This document shows, one piece after another, positions 52,307 to 52,337 of a DNA stretch of 52,337 bases. Position 1 is the first letter of the stretch. The number at the start of each line of letters is the position of its first letter. The notes under the pieces were generated by a model that was given only the letters and a program-made list of their open reading frames with translations, had not been told where the DNA came from and did no database searches. Origin of the DNA: CAZEDK01 sp964511025 (GTDB lineage Bacteria > Patescibacteriota > Gracilibacteria > UBA1369 > GWF2-33-10); contig CAZEDK010000004.1 of assembly GCA_964511025.1 (NCBI GenBank), positions 1-52,337 on the forward strand, read 5' to 3'. The position numbers and the translations under genes are program-made.

Positions 52307-52337
52307 TCAAAATAGTAGTTTATTGAGTACTGAAGAG

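Noticed and set aside
1..52337. Genetic code 25 (TGA as glycine)
   Set aside because: TGA ends genes at natural positions (thrC, rlmN, rpmE), and conserved proteins have no internal TGA.

Overview
The window is an AT-rich (roughly one third GC by eye) bacterial chromosome segment that is densely packed. Its UGA codons act as stops, it carries a CPR-style VirB4 ATPase, it has many short acidic hypothetical proteins, and it has almost no Shine-Dalgarno sequences. I infer a Patescibacteria/CPR-like organism, perhaps Peregrinibacteria-like. Code-25 lineages (Gracilibacteria, Absconditabacteria) are unlikely because TGA ends real genes. No rRNA is present, so the lineage is not proven. A 40-N assembly gap lies in nadC. 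A 23-nt sequence recurs inverted at the two window ends, which suggests a whole contig that ends in repeats.

Layout. 0-6 kb: riboflavin kinase carrying an internal DUF559 cassette, a small membrane protein, a leucine-type amino-acid dehydrogenase, valS, and a 328-bp inverted-repeat element with a DUF559 relic. 6-12 kb: two hypothetical genes, nadA, a RelE-type toxin-antitoxin pair, nadC, a HIT protein with a 48-aa companion, a sigma-region-4/HARE-HTH protein and tRNA-Leu. 12-20 kb: a 252-nt long hairpin, DUF2203, hypothetical genes, a PD-(D/E)XK-like protein, a coiled-coil protein, coaBC, a small DNA-binding protein, tatD and a REP-associated tyrosine transposase (RAYT). 20-25 kb: a shikimate operon (type I-beta DAHP synthase, aroB, aroA, aroK) behind a leader peptide with a run of Phe/Trp/Tyr codons and a terminator/antiterminator, i.e. 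a ribosome-mediated attenuator. 25-35 kb: virB4, gyrA, a surface protein, rpmE, aroC, an O-antigen-ligase-like protein and hypothetical genes. 35-39 kb: leuB, a threonine synthase fused to a LeuA-type regulatory domain, and ridA. 39-52 kb: rlmN, a second sigma4/HARE protein, two tRNAs, a bacterial-PH membrane protein, ruvB-gshA-gshB-radA, an S-layer-anchored trypsin-like protease, folA and an AAA ATPase.

The metabolic genes cover NAD synthesis from quinolinate, most of the route to chorismate (no aroD/aroQ or aroE here), part of branched-chain amino-acid synthesis, glutathione synthesis, folate reduction and CoA synthesis.

The most unusual property is the repeat content. At least six families (heptanucleotide tandem arrays, GC-rich REP-like palindromes, C/G-run palindromes with or without DUF559, a second palindrome family, a giant hairpin, and the RAYT palindrome) occur between genes and also in frame inside conserved enzymes (riboflavin kinase, NadC, CoaBC, AroA). 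The attenuator, the DUF559 cassettes and the heptamer arrays are the best candidates for something new.
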